Assembly: GCF_000264455.2 (NCBI RefSeq)
Contig: NC_017956.1
Location: forward strand, 3,144,001 to 3,208,000
Reading direction: 5' to 3'
Length of the DNA: 64,000 bases
Source of the DNA: Tistrella mobilis KA081020-065
GTDB taxonomy: Bacteria; Pseudomonadota; Alphaproteobacteria; Tistrellales; Tistrellaceae
Shown piece by piece: positions 7,824-16,438 of this stretch. The notes below the pieces were generated by a model. That model did no database searches and was not told the origin of the DNA. It saw only the letters and a list, made by a program, of their open reading frames with translations. Positions within the stretch are counted from its first letter, which is position 1. Each line of letters opens with the position of its first letter. The position numbers and the translations under genes are program-made.

Positions 7824-8885
7824 TCAGCGGGTGACTTCGCGCTGCCAGCGCCGGATCCAGTCGGGCATGTTGCTCGCGACCGTCTGCGGATCGGGGAACC
7901 AGAGATTGTCGCGCGCCTCGCCCGTCGGCACGATCTTCGCGACCTTGTCGCTGAGGTCGACCTTGGTGTTCACCGGCCCGGCATATTTCCGCTCGGCGAA
8001 GCAGGCCTGGCCTTCGGGCGAGAGCACCACATCGATGAACTTATGCGCAAGATCGGCATGGGGGGCGCCTTCGGGGATGCTGAGCGTCGGGCGGATGCCG
8101 ACGGCCCCTTCCTTCGGATAGGCGACCGCCACCTTCACGCCCTTGTCGGCCGCAGAGCCGACCCGGTCGGGGTACCAGGGCGCCATCGCGATCTCGCCAC
8201 GCTCGAACAGCGACACGATCTGGTCGGCCTGGGTGTAGAAGGTGACGGCAGAGGGCGCCAGCTCCTTCAGCGCCGCGATCCCCGGATCGATATTGTCGAT
8301 CGTGCCGCCATGCATCCGGTTCATCGCCAGCAGGAACTGCATGCCCGAGGTGCCGGTCACGTCGCCCAGCGCGATCTTGCCCTTCCACTTCGGATCGGCG
8401 AGATCGGTCCACGAGGTCGGCGGCTCGGGCATCATCTCGGGGTTGTAGGCAAGCGCAGTGGCGCCCAGCATGAACACCACGAAGCGCTTGTTGTCGGGGA
8501 TGGCGCCCGCGATCAGATCGGCTGCGTTGCCGAGCTCCGCGGTGTCGATCTCGGAGAGCAGCTTTTCATTGGCGAGCTGGGTGGCCAGCGAGTCGTCCAT
8601 ATAGGCGACGTCGAACTGGCTGCGCCCGCCCATGGCGCGGATCGCGGCCGCATGCTGCACGGACGAGCCGACCTTCATGGCGACGGTCGCGCCGGTCGCC
8701 TTCTCGAAAGCCGCGATGTGGCAGGTTTTGGTGTCCTCGGCGAAGGAGCCGCCGAAGGTCGCGATCACCAGCTCTTCCGCCGATGCCACGGCCGGTGCCG
8801 CAACCGCAACCGCTGCCGTGATGACCGCCGCAGCGGTGCCTGCCGTCATCCGCCGCCGCGCGCGGTCGGTGCGTTCGATCGCCAT
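7824..8885 (-). CDS. Periplasmic substrate-binding protein of the PotD-like importer
   Basis: A 353-residue exported binding protein. An Arg-rich start (RTDRARRRM) and a hydrophobic stretch end at AVASAEE, a good signal peptidase I site. The mature part begins LVIATFGGSFAEDTK, typical of extracellular binding protein family 1 (PotD/AfuA type), and has the YNPEMMPEPPTSWTDLADPKWKGK hinge segment. I chose ATG 8885 because GGGAGAA stands 8 bases upstream. It is the first gene of the leftward module and is divergent from a MarR gene. The ligand is unknown. Confidence 0.85.
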   Translation of the reverse strand: MAIERTDRARRRMTAGTAAAVITAAVAVAAPAVASAEELVIATFGGSFAEDTKTCHIAAFEKATGATVAMKVGSSVQHAAAIRAMGGRSQFDVAYMDDSLATQLANEKLLSEIDTAELGNAADLIAGAIPDNKRFVVFMLGATALAYNPEMMPEPPTSWTDLADPKWKGKIALGDVTGTSGMQFLLAMNRMHGGTIDNIDPGIAALKELAPSAVTFYTQADQIVSLFERGEIAMAPWYPDRVGSAADKGVKVAVAYPKEGAVGIRPTLSIPEGAPHADLAHKFIDVVLSPEGQACFAERKYAGPVNTKVDLSDKVAKIVPTGEARDNLWFPDPQTVASNMPDWIRRWQREVTR

Positions 8886-9021
8886 ATCCCGTGTTCTCCC
8901 AGCCTGTGACCCGGCCATCGGGCCGGTGCCCGCCCATGGGGGCGCTTTTGTTCGTGGTGCCGGTTCGTGGTGCCGGCGGGGCGTCTTCGCAGCCTCTCCC
9001 CGCCGCGATGCGTTCCCTGGA

Positions 9022-9074
9022 TTGCAAGCCTAGGTCTCTTCCGATTATCTTTCAAGAAAGAAACTTGTGAGATA
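9022..9074. promoter_or_regulatory. Divergent control region: promoter and MarR-like operator
   Basis: TTGCAA (9022-9027) and TATCTT (9046-9051) are spaced 18 bases apart and could drive the marR-type gene rightward. The -10 lies in the left arm of an 11-bp inverted repeat, TATCTTTCAAG and CTTGTGAGATA (9046-9056 and 9064-9074), with 9 of 11 pairs matched and a 7-base spacer. This is the size and position expected for a MarR operator controlling both directions. Assignment to the adjacent regulator is inference. Confidence 0.5.
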
Positions 9075-9127
9075 TCGCCGTCCGGGCCACGATGTGGCAA
9101 CGCCACTGTCAGGAGCAGCACCCGCCG

Positions 9128-9718
9128 ATGCAGACCGATCCGGCCCCAGCCCCCACCACCGACGAGACTGCCACTGACCAGCCCGCCACCGATGCGGGGC
9201 CGGGCGATCCGGCCGATTTCGACACCGTCGGCCGCGGCATGGCCCGCTGGCGACGCGAGCGGCCGGATATCGACAGCTCGGGCAAGGCCGTGGTCGGGCG
9301 GATCCTCCGGCTGGAAGGGGTGATCCTGAAGGCGGTGAATGCCACGCTGGCGGCCCATGGGCTGAAATACCCGGCCTATGCCATCCTGGCGACGCTTCGG
9401 GTGGAAGGCGCGCCCTACCGGCTGTCGCCGTCGCAGCTGCAACAGACCATGCTGTTCTCATCGGGCGGCATCTCCAACCTGCTGCTGCGGCTGGAAAAGG
9501 ACGGGCTGATCCGCCGCACCTCGGACCGCAACGACCGGCGCAGCGTGATCGTGGAATTGACGGAGAAGGGCGTGGCGCTGGCCGATGCGGCCATGGCGGA
9601 CCATGCCGCGACCGAGCGCCACCTGATCCGCATGTTCACCCAGGACGAACGCGGCCAGCTGGCCAGCATGCTTGCGCGTATGCTGGCGGTGAATGCGGAT
9701 GCGCCGGGCTATGTCTGA
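9128..9718 (+). CDS. MarR family transcriptional regulator
   Basis: A 196-residue regulator with a 50-residue Pro/Asp-rich N-terminal extension, then a MarR winged helix. Recognition region LSPSQLQQTMLFSSGGISNLLLRLEKDGLIRR is followed by the wing SDRNDRRSVIVELTEKG. The start at 9128 has AGGAG 12 bases upstream; GTG/ATG codons further up give only a short extra tail. It is divergent from the importer-amidase operon, so it most likely represses that operon and responds to the imported compound or a product. Confidence 0.88.
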   Translation: MQTDPAPAPTTDETATDQPATDAGPGDPADFDTVGRGMARWRRERPDIDSSGKAVVGRILRLEGVILKAVNATLAAHGLKYPAYAILATLRVEGAPYRLSPSQLQQTMLFSSGGISNLLLRLEKDGLIRRTSDRNDRRSVIVELTEKGVALADAAMADHAATERHLIRMFTQDERGQLASMLARMLAVNADAPGYV

Positions 9719-9753
9719 GAGCCCGGCCATACCTGCGGTCGGTTGCCTTGATC

Positions 9754-9807
9754 ATTTCATTGAATGAAATTCATTTTATAAATTGACATGCCTTCCGTTT
9801 AACGGAA
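9754..9807 (+). promoter_or_regulatory. Two perfect palindromes upstream of the dipeptide-type ABC operon
   Basis: ATTTCATT-G-AATGAAAT (9754-9770) and TTCCGTT-T-AACGGAA (9793-9807) are perfect dyads in an A+T-rich island between marR and the binding-protein gene. TATAAA (9777-9782) could be a -10, and a consensus TTGACA lies at 9783-9788. The second dyad has the length and symmetry of IclR-family operators, and an IclR gene closes this operon. The first dyad may bind a different factor. Assignments are inference from position and form. Confidence 0.55.
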
Positions 9808-9885
9808 TCCTGCCGGCAGATGTGAAGCTGGCGGGTGCCCCATGCCCGGGTACCGACAGGCCGGCCGACGGGAGGACGACCGAAG

Positions 9886-11484
9886 ATGCGGACATTGTGG
9901 AAGCGGGCGGCGCTTGGCGCCGCCGCAACGGCCCTGCTCACCCTCAGCCTGCCGGCGGGGGGTTCGGCCGAAGAGGCACGCAATGGCGGCGTGCTGCGCC
10001 TGATCGCGCACCCCGAGCCACCGACCCTGATGCTGGGCCTGAACCAGCAGGGCCCCACCCAGTTCGTGGCCGGCAAGATCTATGAAGGCCTGCTGACCTA
10101 TGGCCCCGATCTGCAGCCGCGGCCGCATCTGGCCGAAAGCTGGGAGATTTCCGAAGACGGGCTGGTCTACACCTTCCATCTGCGCAAGGACGTGCGCTGG
10201 CATGACGGCCAGCCCTTCACCGCGAAGGATGTGGTGTTCTCGGCGACCGACTTCCTGGCCAAGGTCCACCCGCGTGCCCGCGGCCATTTCGGCCGGGCGG
10301 AGAAGATCGAGGCGCTGGACGATCACACCGTCCGCATGACCCTGAAGGCGCCCTTCGCGCCCTTCATCATGGGCTTCGAGACCTCGTCGGCGCCGATGAT
10401 CCCGGCACATATCTATGAAGGCACCGACTACCAGACCAATCCGGCCAACCAGACCCCGATCGGCACCGGCCCGTTCAAGCTGGCCGAATGGAAGCGCGGC
10501 GCCTTCATCCGGCTGGAACGCAATGCGGATTACTGGCAGGCCGGCAAGCCCGATCTCGACGGGCTGAACTTCGTGATCGTGCCCGATGCGGCCAGCCGCG
10601 CGCTCGCCTTCGAAACCGGCGAGGTCGATGTGCTGCGCGGCGGCGATGTCGAGTATTTCGACGTCCAGCGGCTTGCGGCGTCCGACGGCGTCACCGAGAC
10701 CCGCGCCGGCTATGAGATGCTGTCGCCGACGATGTGGGTGCAGTTCAACCTGCGCAGCGCGCCGATGGACGACGCCCGCTTCCGCCGCGCGGTGATGCAT
10801 GCGATCGACCGCCAGTTCATCGTCGACAATCTCTGGTTCGGCTTCGCGAAGCCCTCGGCCGGCCCGATCGCCTCGACCACGCCGTTCTACGATGAAAAGG
10901 CGCTGGTCACCTATGATTACGACCTGAAGAAGGCCGAAGCCCTGCTCGACGAGATGGGGCTGAAGAAGGACGCGAACGGCGTGCGGACCACCGTCCGCTT
11001 CCTGCCGCTGCCCTATGGCGAGACCTATATCCGCCTCGGCGAATACATCCGCCAGCAGCTGGAGCAGATCGGCATCAGGACCCAGACGGTCGCGACCGAT
11101 CATGCCGGCTGGGCCAAGCGGCTCGGCGACTGGGATTACGATCTCAGCCTCAACCTGCTCTACCAGTATGGCGACCCGTCGCTAGGCGTGGAGCGGGCCT
11201 ATGTCTCGACCAATCTGGTCAAGGGCTCGCCCTCGGCCAATGTGTCGGGGCTGAACGATCCCGAGGTCGACCGGCTGTTCCGCGAGGCGGCGGTCGCGAC
11301 CGATCGCGAGACCCGCGCGGCGCTCTTCTCGGATCTTCAGCAGCGGATCTCGGACCAGGCCTATTTCGGCTATCTGATCGAGGTGCAGTTCCCGACGCTC
11401 TATCGCTCGGGCATCGAGAACCTGGTGACCGGGGCCACCGGGCTGAATGGCGAGATGGAAGACGTGCGCCTGCCGAAGCGCTGA
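9886..11484 (+). CDS. ABC transporter substrate-binding protein, family 5 (DppA-like)
   Basis: A 532-residue exported protein of the dipeptide/oligopeptide/nickel binding family. The leader MRTLWKRAALGAAATALL ends near GGSAEE. The family 5 signature AESWEISEDGLVYTFHLRKD is around residue 90, followed by the usual VRWHDGQPFTAKDVVFS. GGAGG lies 10 bases before ATG 9886, which decides the start over an ATG at 9835. It opens an operon of two permeases, a fused ATPase and three catabolic enzyme subunits, so the ligand is probably an organic acid or conjugate rather than a peptide. Confidence 0.88.
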   Translation: MRTLWKRAALGAAATALLTLSLPAGGSAEEARNGGVLRLIAHPEPPTLMLGLNQQGPTQFVAGKIYEGLLTYGPDLQPRPHLAESWEISEDGLVYTFHLRKDVRWHDGQPFTAKDVVFSATDFLAKVHPRARGHFGRAEKIEALDDHTVRMTLKAPFAPFIMGFETSSAPMIPAHIYEGTDYQTNPANQTPIGTGPFKLAEWKRGAFIRLERNADYWQAGKPDLDGLNFVIVPDAASRALAFETGEVDVLRGGDVEYFDVQRLAASDGVTETRAGYEMLSPTMWVQFNLRSAPMDDARFRRAVMHAIDRQFIVDNLWFGFAKPSAGPIASTTPFYDEKALVTYDYDLKKAEALLDEMGLKKDANGVRTTVRFLPLPYGETYIRLGEYIRQQLEQIGIRTQTVATDHAGWAKRLGDWDYDLSLNLLYQYGDPSLGVERAYVSTNLVKGSPSANVSGLNDPEVDRLFREAAVATDRETRAALFSDLQQRISDQAYFGYLIEVQFPTLYRSGIENLVTGATGLNGEMEDVRLPKR

Positions 11485-11524
11485 GCCCCCGTCCATCTTC
11501 CCGTCTTTTCACCTCCCTCCCCTC

Positions 11525-11544
11525 CCCGGCGTCCCCCCGCCGGG
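11525..11544 (+). promoter_or_regulatory. Hairpin after the binding-protein gene
   Basis: CCCGGCG and CGCCGGG pair perfectly around TCCCCC in the 186-base gap between the binding-protein gene and the first permease gene. No T-tract follows. As in the other importer of this window (7730-7754), it sits where it could protect the binding-protein message or reduce read-through. Confidence 0.4.
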
Positions 11545-11670
11545 CCGGGCGGTGGCGCCCTCCCTCTTCAGGCCGCCATCTGTCTCCCCTTGTGGCGATC
11601 ACTGCCACCGCCCGGATCTCTGTCTTCGCTCCCCCCTTCTCTCCGCCCCACCACAGGAAACCTGCCACCG

Positions 11671-12648
11671 ATGGTCAAGCTCGACCGCGCGGCATCGCGC
11701 CTCGTGAAGGCGGTCGCCGTCATCCTCGCCATCGCCTGCATGAATTTCGTGCTGATCCGCATGGCCCCGGGCGATCCGGTCGCGGTCATGGCCGGCGAGG
11801 CCGCGATGACCGACCAGGCCTATCTCGACGAGTTGCGCGAGCGATTCGGTCTCGACCGGCCGGTGCACGAACAGCTGATGGTCTATCTGGGCAATGTCGC
11901 CACCCTCGATTTCGGCACCTCCTACCGCCAGGGCCGGCCGGTTGCCGACATCATCCTGGAACGGCTGCCGGCAACCCTGGTGCTGACCATCACCGCCTTC
12001 GTGATCTCGCTGGCGCTGGGCATCACCGCCGGGGTGATCGCCGCACGCCGCCCCGGCGGCTGGGTCGACACGACCGTCTCCACCCTGGCGCTCGCCTTCT
12101 ATGCGACACCGCTGTTCTGGGTGGGGCTGATGGCGATCCTGCTGTTCTCACTGGAACTGGGCTGGCTGCCGGCCTTCGGCATGCATGGCGCAACCCCGCC
12201 CGAAGGCGGCTTCGCCTATCTGGCCGAGGTCGCGAAACATCTGGTGCTGCCGGCCATGACGCTGGGCCTGTTCTACACCGGCGTTTATGCCCGCCTGACC
12301 CGGGCCCAGATGCTGGAGGTGCAGTCGCAGGATTTCGTGCGCACCGCCCGCGCCAAGGGGCTGACGGAGCCCCGGGTGGAACGCGCCCATGTGCTGCGCA
12401 ACGCCCTGCTGCCGGTGGTCACCATGGCCGGCGTCCAGGCCGGGCATCTGGTCGGCGGCACCATTCTGGTCGAGACGGTCTTCGCCTGGCCCGGCATCGG
12501 CCGGCTGGCCTTCAACGCCCTGCTCCAGCGCGACTATTCGGTGCTGCTGGGCGTGTTCCTGGTCACCTCCACCATGGTCGTGGTCATCAATCTTCTGACC
12601 GATCTGGTCTACGGCCTGATCGATCCCCGCATCCGTTTCGAGCGTTGA
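11671..12648 (+). CDS. Dipeptide-type ABC transporter permease (DppB-like)
   Basis: A 325-residue permease. The N-terminal span carries the family hallmark LIRMAPGDPVAVMAG near residue 30, followed by the ELRERFGLDRPVHEQ segment, and the EAA-type docking loop (FVRTARAKGLTEPRVERAHVLRNALLP) lies near residue 230. About six membrane spans. The start at 11671 matches the family start, with AGGAAA about 12 bases upstream. It pairs with the DppC-like product encoded 4 bases downstream. Confidence 0.88.
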   Translation: MVKLDRAASRLVKAVAVILAIACMNFVLIRMAPGDPVAVMAGEAAMTDQAYLDELRERFGLDRPVHEQLMVYLGNVATLDFGTSYRQGRPVADIILERLPATLVLTITAFVISLALGITAGVIAARRPGGWVDTTVSTLALAFYATPLFWVGLMAILLFSLELGWLPAFGMHGATPPEGGFAYLAEVAKHLVLPAMTLGLFYTGVYARLTRAQMLEVQSQDFVRTARAKGLTEPRVERAHVLRNALLPVVTMAGVQAGHLVGGTILVETVFAWPGIGRLAFNALLQRDYSVLLGVFLVTSTMVVVINLLTDLVYGLIDPRIRFER

Positions 12649-12652
12649 GTCG

Positions 12653-13492
12653 ATGATCGCCTTCTGGACCCGTTTCGCCCGCCACAAGGGGGCCGTGATC
12701 GGCCTAGTGGTGCTGGTGGCCCTGGTGGCGCTGGCCCTGCTGGCACCGCTGCTCTTCCCCGGCAGCCCCTGGACCATGGCCGGGCGCCCCTTCGCCCCGC
12801 CGATGACCGGCGGCTTCCTGCTCGGCTCCGATACGCTCGGCCGCGACCTTGCCGCGGGCATCGCCCATGGCGCCCGCATCTCGATGCTGATCGGCCTGGT
12901 CTCCACCCTGGTGACGGTGGGGGTCGGGGTCGTGATCGGCGCCACCGCCGGCTATTTCGGCGGCCGGGTCGACGACGCGCTGATGCGGCTGACCGAGCTG
13001 TTCCAGACCGTCCCCAGCCTGATCTTCGCGGTGGTGCTGGTCGCCATCCTCACCCCCTCCATCGCCTCGACCGTGGCGGCGATCGCGGCCGTCAGCTGGC
13101 CGCCGGTGGCCCGCCTGGTCCGGGCCGAATTCCTCAGCCTGCGCGGCCGAGAATTCGTGCTCGCCTCACGCATGGGCGGGCAGAGCGATCTGGTGATCAT
13201 CTGCCGCCAGATCCTGCCCAACGCCATGGCGCCGATCATCGTTTCGGCCTCGCTGATGATCGCGACCGCGATCCTGATGGAAAGCGCAATCAGCTTCCTG
13301 GGCCTCGGCGATCCCGACCTCATGAGCTGGGGCTATCAGGTCGGCGCCGCCCGCACCGTAATCCGCCAGGCCTGGTGGATGAGCTTCTTCCCCGGAGTCG
13401 CCATCGTGCTGACCGTGCTTGCGCTCAACCTCGTCGGCGAAGGCCTGAACGACGCCCTCAACCCGCGCCTGGCGCGCCGGGGGCGGGTATGA
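12653..13492 (+). CDS. Dipeptide-type ABC transporter permease (DppC-like)
   Basis: A 279-residue permease with the DppC hallmark LGSDTLGRDLAAGIAHGARIS near residue 60 and the docking loop REFVLASRMGGQSDLVIICRQILPNAMAP near residue 165, ending SFLGLGDPDLMSWGYQVGAAR. About six membrane spans. Its stop overlaps the ATPase start as ATGA, indicating coupled translation. The usual N-terminal extension before span 1 is short. Confidence 0.88.
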   Translation: MIAFWTRFARHKGAVIGLVVLVALVALALLAPLLFPGSPWTMAGRPFAPPMTGGFLLGSDTLGRDLAAGIAHGARISMLIGLVSTLVTVGVGVVIGATAGYFGGRVDDALMRLTELFQTVPSLIFAVVLVAILTPSIASTVAAIAAVSWPPVARLVRAEFLSLRGREFVLASRMGGQSDLVIICRQILPNAMAPIIVSASLMIATAILMESAISFLGLGDPDLMSWGYQVGAARTVIRQAWWMSFFPGVAIVLTVLALNLVGEGLNDALNPRLARRGRV

Positions 13493-15156
13493 GCGGCGCG
13501 CTGCTCTCGATCGAGGGCCTGACCATCCCGCTGCCCGAAGGGGCTGACCGCCCGCATGCGATCGAGGACGTGTCCTTCGACATCGGCCGCGGCGAGATCG
13601 TCTGCATCGTGGGCGAAAGCGGTTCCGGCAAGTCGATGTCGGCCAGCGCCGTGATGGGTCTGCTGCCCGAAGGTCTGACGCCCTCGGCCGGCCGGGTGGT
13701 CTTCGGCGGGCGCGATCTGCTGGGCCTTCCCGCCGCCGAACGCCGGCGGCTGCGCGGTGGCAAGGCCGCGATGATCTTCCAGGAGCCGATGACCGCGCTC
13801 AACCCGGTGATGACGGTCGGCGACCAGATCGCCGAGGCGCTGGTCGCCCACGGCATGCGCGACCGCGCCGCGATCCGCCGCCGGGTGATCGAGTTGCTGA
13901 CCCGGGTCGATCTGCCGGACCCTGAGAAGATCGTGAAGAGCCACCCCTTCCGGCTCTCGGGCGGGCAGCGCCAGCGGGTGATGATCGCGATCGCACTTGC
14001 CAACGAACCCGACCTGCTGATCGCCGACGAACCGACCACGGCGCTCGACGTCACCACCCAGGCCCAGATCCTGGAGCTGATCCGCGAGATCCAGGCCCGC
14101 ACCGGCATGGGGGTCATGTTCATCACCCATGATTTCGGCGTGGTGGCCGAAATCGCCCATCGGGTGGTGGTGATGTGTGCGGGCCGCGTGGTCGAACAGG
14201 GCACGGCCGACGAGGTGCTGAACCGGCCGCGCCATCCTTATACCATCAAACTGATCGGCGCCGTGCCGCGGCTGGAAGCGGCGGCCCCGCCGATCCCCGC
14301 CGATGCGCCGGTGGTGCTGGATGTGGCGGGGCTTGAGAAGGTCTATCGCGGCGAGCGCAGCCTGTTCTCGCGCGGATCCGGCCGCGAGGTCCATGCGGCG
14401 GACGATGTGACGCTGACCCTCAGGCGCGGCGAGGTGCTGGGCATCGTCGGCGAAAGCGGCTCGGGCAAATCGACCGTCGGCCGATGCCTGGTCCGGCTGA
14501 TCGAGCCGGATGGCGGCCGGGTAATGCTGGATGGCACGGATATGATGGCGCAGGGCGCGCGCGGGCTGAAACAGGCGCGCGGCCGGATGCAGGTGGTCTT
14601 CCAGGACCCCTTCGCCTCGCTGAACCCGCGGCGCAAGGTCGGCGACATCATCTGCGAGGCGCCGCTTGCCCATGGCCGGCCGGCGGCCGAGGTGCGTCGG
14701 CGGATGTTCGAACTGCTGAAACTGGTCGGCCTGCCCGAGGCCGCGGCCGATCGCTGGCCGCATGAATTCTCGGGCGGCCAGCGCCAGAGAATCGGCATCG
14801 CCCGGGCCCTGGCGCTGGATCCCAAGGTGCTGATCGCCGACGAGGCGGTCTCGGCGCTGGATGTCTCGGTCCAGGCCCAGGTCCTGGCGCTGCTCGACGA
14901 TCTGCGCACGCGCCTCGATCTCGCGATCCTGTTCATCACCCATGATCTGCGCGTGGCGGCCCGCATCTGCCACCGGGTGGCGGTGATGCGCCGCGGCCGC
15001 ATCGTCGAAGAAGGGCCGACCGCCCGGGTCTTCGAGACCCCGTCCCACGACTATACCCGCGCGCTGCTGGCCGCGATCCCCGGACGGCACTGGACGGCAC
15101 CCGCCGCCCCGGGCCAGGGCGATATCGCCGGCGCCGCGCTCGCGCAAGGAGGCTGA
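13489..15156 (+). CDS. Fused dipeptide-type ABC ATPase (DppD-DppF)
   Basis: A 555-residue protein with two complete ATPase domains. Domain 1 (about residues 5-255) has GESGSGKS, LSGGQRQRV and LLIADEPTTALDV. Domain 2 (about 275-540) has GESGSGKST, FSGGQRQRIGIARAL and LIADEAVSALDV. Both contain the family 5 insertion with IFQEPMTALNP or VFQDPFASLNP. Each is followed by the HPYT-type C-terminal segment that normally carries cysteines in iron-cluster members; no such cysteine cluster is evident here. Fusion of DppD and DppF is common in proteobacteria. It energises the importer of this operon. Confidence 0.9.
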   Translation: MSGALLSIEGLTIPLPEGADRPHAIEDVSFDIGRGEIVCIVGESGSGKSMSASAVMGLLPEGLTPSAGRVVFGGRDLLGLPAAERRRLRGGKAAMIFQEPMTALNPVMTVGDQIAEALVAHGMRDRAAIRRRVIELLTRVDLPDPEKIVKSHPFRLSGGQRQRVMIAIALANEPDLLIADEPTTALDVTTQAQILELIREIQARTGMGVMFITHDFGVVAEIAHRVVVMCAGRVVEQGTADEVLNRPRHPYTIKLIGAVPRLEAAAPPIPADAPVVLDVAGLEKVYRGERSLFSRGSGREVHAADDVTLTLRRGEVLGIVGESGSGKSTVGRCLVRLIEPDGGRVMLDGTDMMAQGARGLKQARGRMQVVFQDPFASLNPRRKVGDIICEAPLAHGRPAAEVRRRMFELLKLVGLPEAAADRWPHEFSGGQRQRIGIARALALDPKVLIADEAVSALDVSVQAQVLALLDDLRTRLDLAILFITHDLRVAARICHRVAVMRRGRIVEEGPTARVFETPSHDYTRALLAAIPGRHWTAPAAPGQGDIAGAALAQGG

Positions 15157-15160
15157 CCCC

Positions 15161-16438
15161 ATGGGCTTCACCATGGCAGAGAAGATCCTCGCCCGCGCTT
15201 CAGGCCGCGAGACGGTCCGGGCGGGGGAAGAGGTGCAGGCCCGGCCGGATTTCGTCCTCGCCTACGAGTTCCCGGGCTACACCGACCAGTTCTTCAAGAT
15301 GATGGCCGAGGATTTCGGCCGCGACGCGCTCGATGCGCCCGAACGTTTCGCGATTTTCATCGACCATATGGTCCCCTCCTCGACCCCGGCCGAGGAACAG
15401 GTCCATCAGGCGACCCGCGACTGGTGCGCGAAAACCGGCGCCACGCTTTATGAACGCCGCGGCATCGGCCATCAGGTCTGCGTCGAGGAAGGCTATGCCG
15501 CCCCGGGCGCCTTCGTGGTGCATTACGACGGCCATGTCTCGCAGATCGGCGCCTATGGTGCGCTGGGCGTCAACCTGCCCCGGCGCACGCTGATCGAAGC
15601 CTTCGTGCGCTCGGGCGTCGACATCAAGGTGCCGGAGACGGTGCGGGTCGATATGACCGGGCAGTTGAAGCCGGGCGTGATGGGCCGCGACGTCATCCAC
15701 CATCTGATCCGCCGCCTGGGGGTGAAGACCTGCCGGTTCGCGGTGCTGGAACTGGGCGGCCCCGCGGTGGCGACGCTCTCCGACGACGCGCTGCAGTCGA
15801 TCGCCGGCCAGGTGATGTTCCTGGGGGCGCTCTCCTGCCTGGTCGACCTGCCCGACGACCGGCTGGCCGCCTCGGCCGCCCGCGGCCGGATCCGTCTGCC
15901 CGATCTGCGCAGCGATGCCGATGCGGTCTATCGCGAACGCATCGCCCTCGACCTCTCGGAACTGGGACCGATCGTGGTGGCGCCGCCCAGCCCCGCCGAT
16001 ACCCGGGATCTGGCGGAATTCGAGGGCCGGCCGGTCCAGGTGGGCTATCTCGGCTCCTGTGCCTCGGGCCGGATCGAGGATCTCAGGGTGGCGGCGAAGC
16101 TGCTCGAAGGCCGGCAGATCGCGCCGGGCTTTCAGCTCAACATCGTGCCGACCAGCAATGCGGTGATGGTCCAGGCCGCACGCGAGGGGCTGATCGCCAC
16201 ACTGGTCGAGGCCGGGGCCTTCATCAGCGCCGCCACCTGCGACTTCTGCTATGGCCGCATCGGCACCATGGCGCCGGGGCAGACGGCGGTTTCCACCGGT
16301 ACGCTCAACGTTCCCGGCCGGATGGGCAGCACCGAGGCCGACATCTTCATCTGCAGCGCCGCCACCGTCGCCGCCTCGGCGCTTGCCGGCCGCATCACCG
16401 ATCCACGCCGCCATCCGGAGTTCGCTCATGCCCTCTGA
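15161..16438 (+). CDS. Aconitase-family hydro-lyase, large subunit (LeuC/DmdA-like)
   Basis: A 425-residue protein related to 3-isopropylmalate dehydratase and dimethylmaleate hydratase large subunits. Three cysteines that would ligate a 4Fe-4S cluster are seen at 300 (GSCASGRIEDLR), 360 and 363 (ATCDFCYG); the 60-residue gap between the first two equals that in E. coli LeuC. DHMVPSS near residue 68 matches the DHxxPT active-site segment. AAGGAGG stands 8 bases before the ATG. The small subunit follows directly and the lyase next. It probably hydrates or isomerises a substituted maleate or malate. It is not likely to be LeuC itself: the leucine genes are absent and the TSCTNS and CSMC motifs differ. 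Confidence 0.75.
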   Translation: MGFTMAEKILARASGRETVRAGEEVQARPDFVLAYEFPGYTDQFFKMMAEDFGRDALDAPERFAIFIDHMVPSSTPAEEQVHQATRDWCAKTGATLYERRGIGHQVCVEEGYAAPGAFVVHYDGHVSQIGAYGALGVNLPRRTLIEAFVRSGVDIKVPETVRVDMTGQLKPGVMGRDVIHHLIRRLGVKTCRFAVLELGGPAVATLSDDALQSIAGQVMFLGALSCLVDLPDDRLAASAARGRIRLPDLRSDADAVYRERIALDLSELGPIVVAPPSPADTRDLAEFEGRPVQVGYLGSCASGRIEDLRVAAKLLEGRQIAPGFQLNIVPTSNAVMVQAAREGLIATLVEAGAFISAATCDFCYGRIGTMAPGQTAVSTGTLNVPGRMGSTEADIFICSAATVAASALAGRITDPRRHPEFAHAL

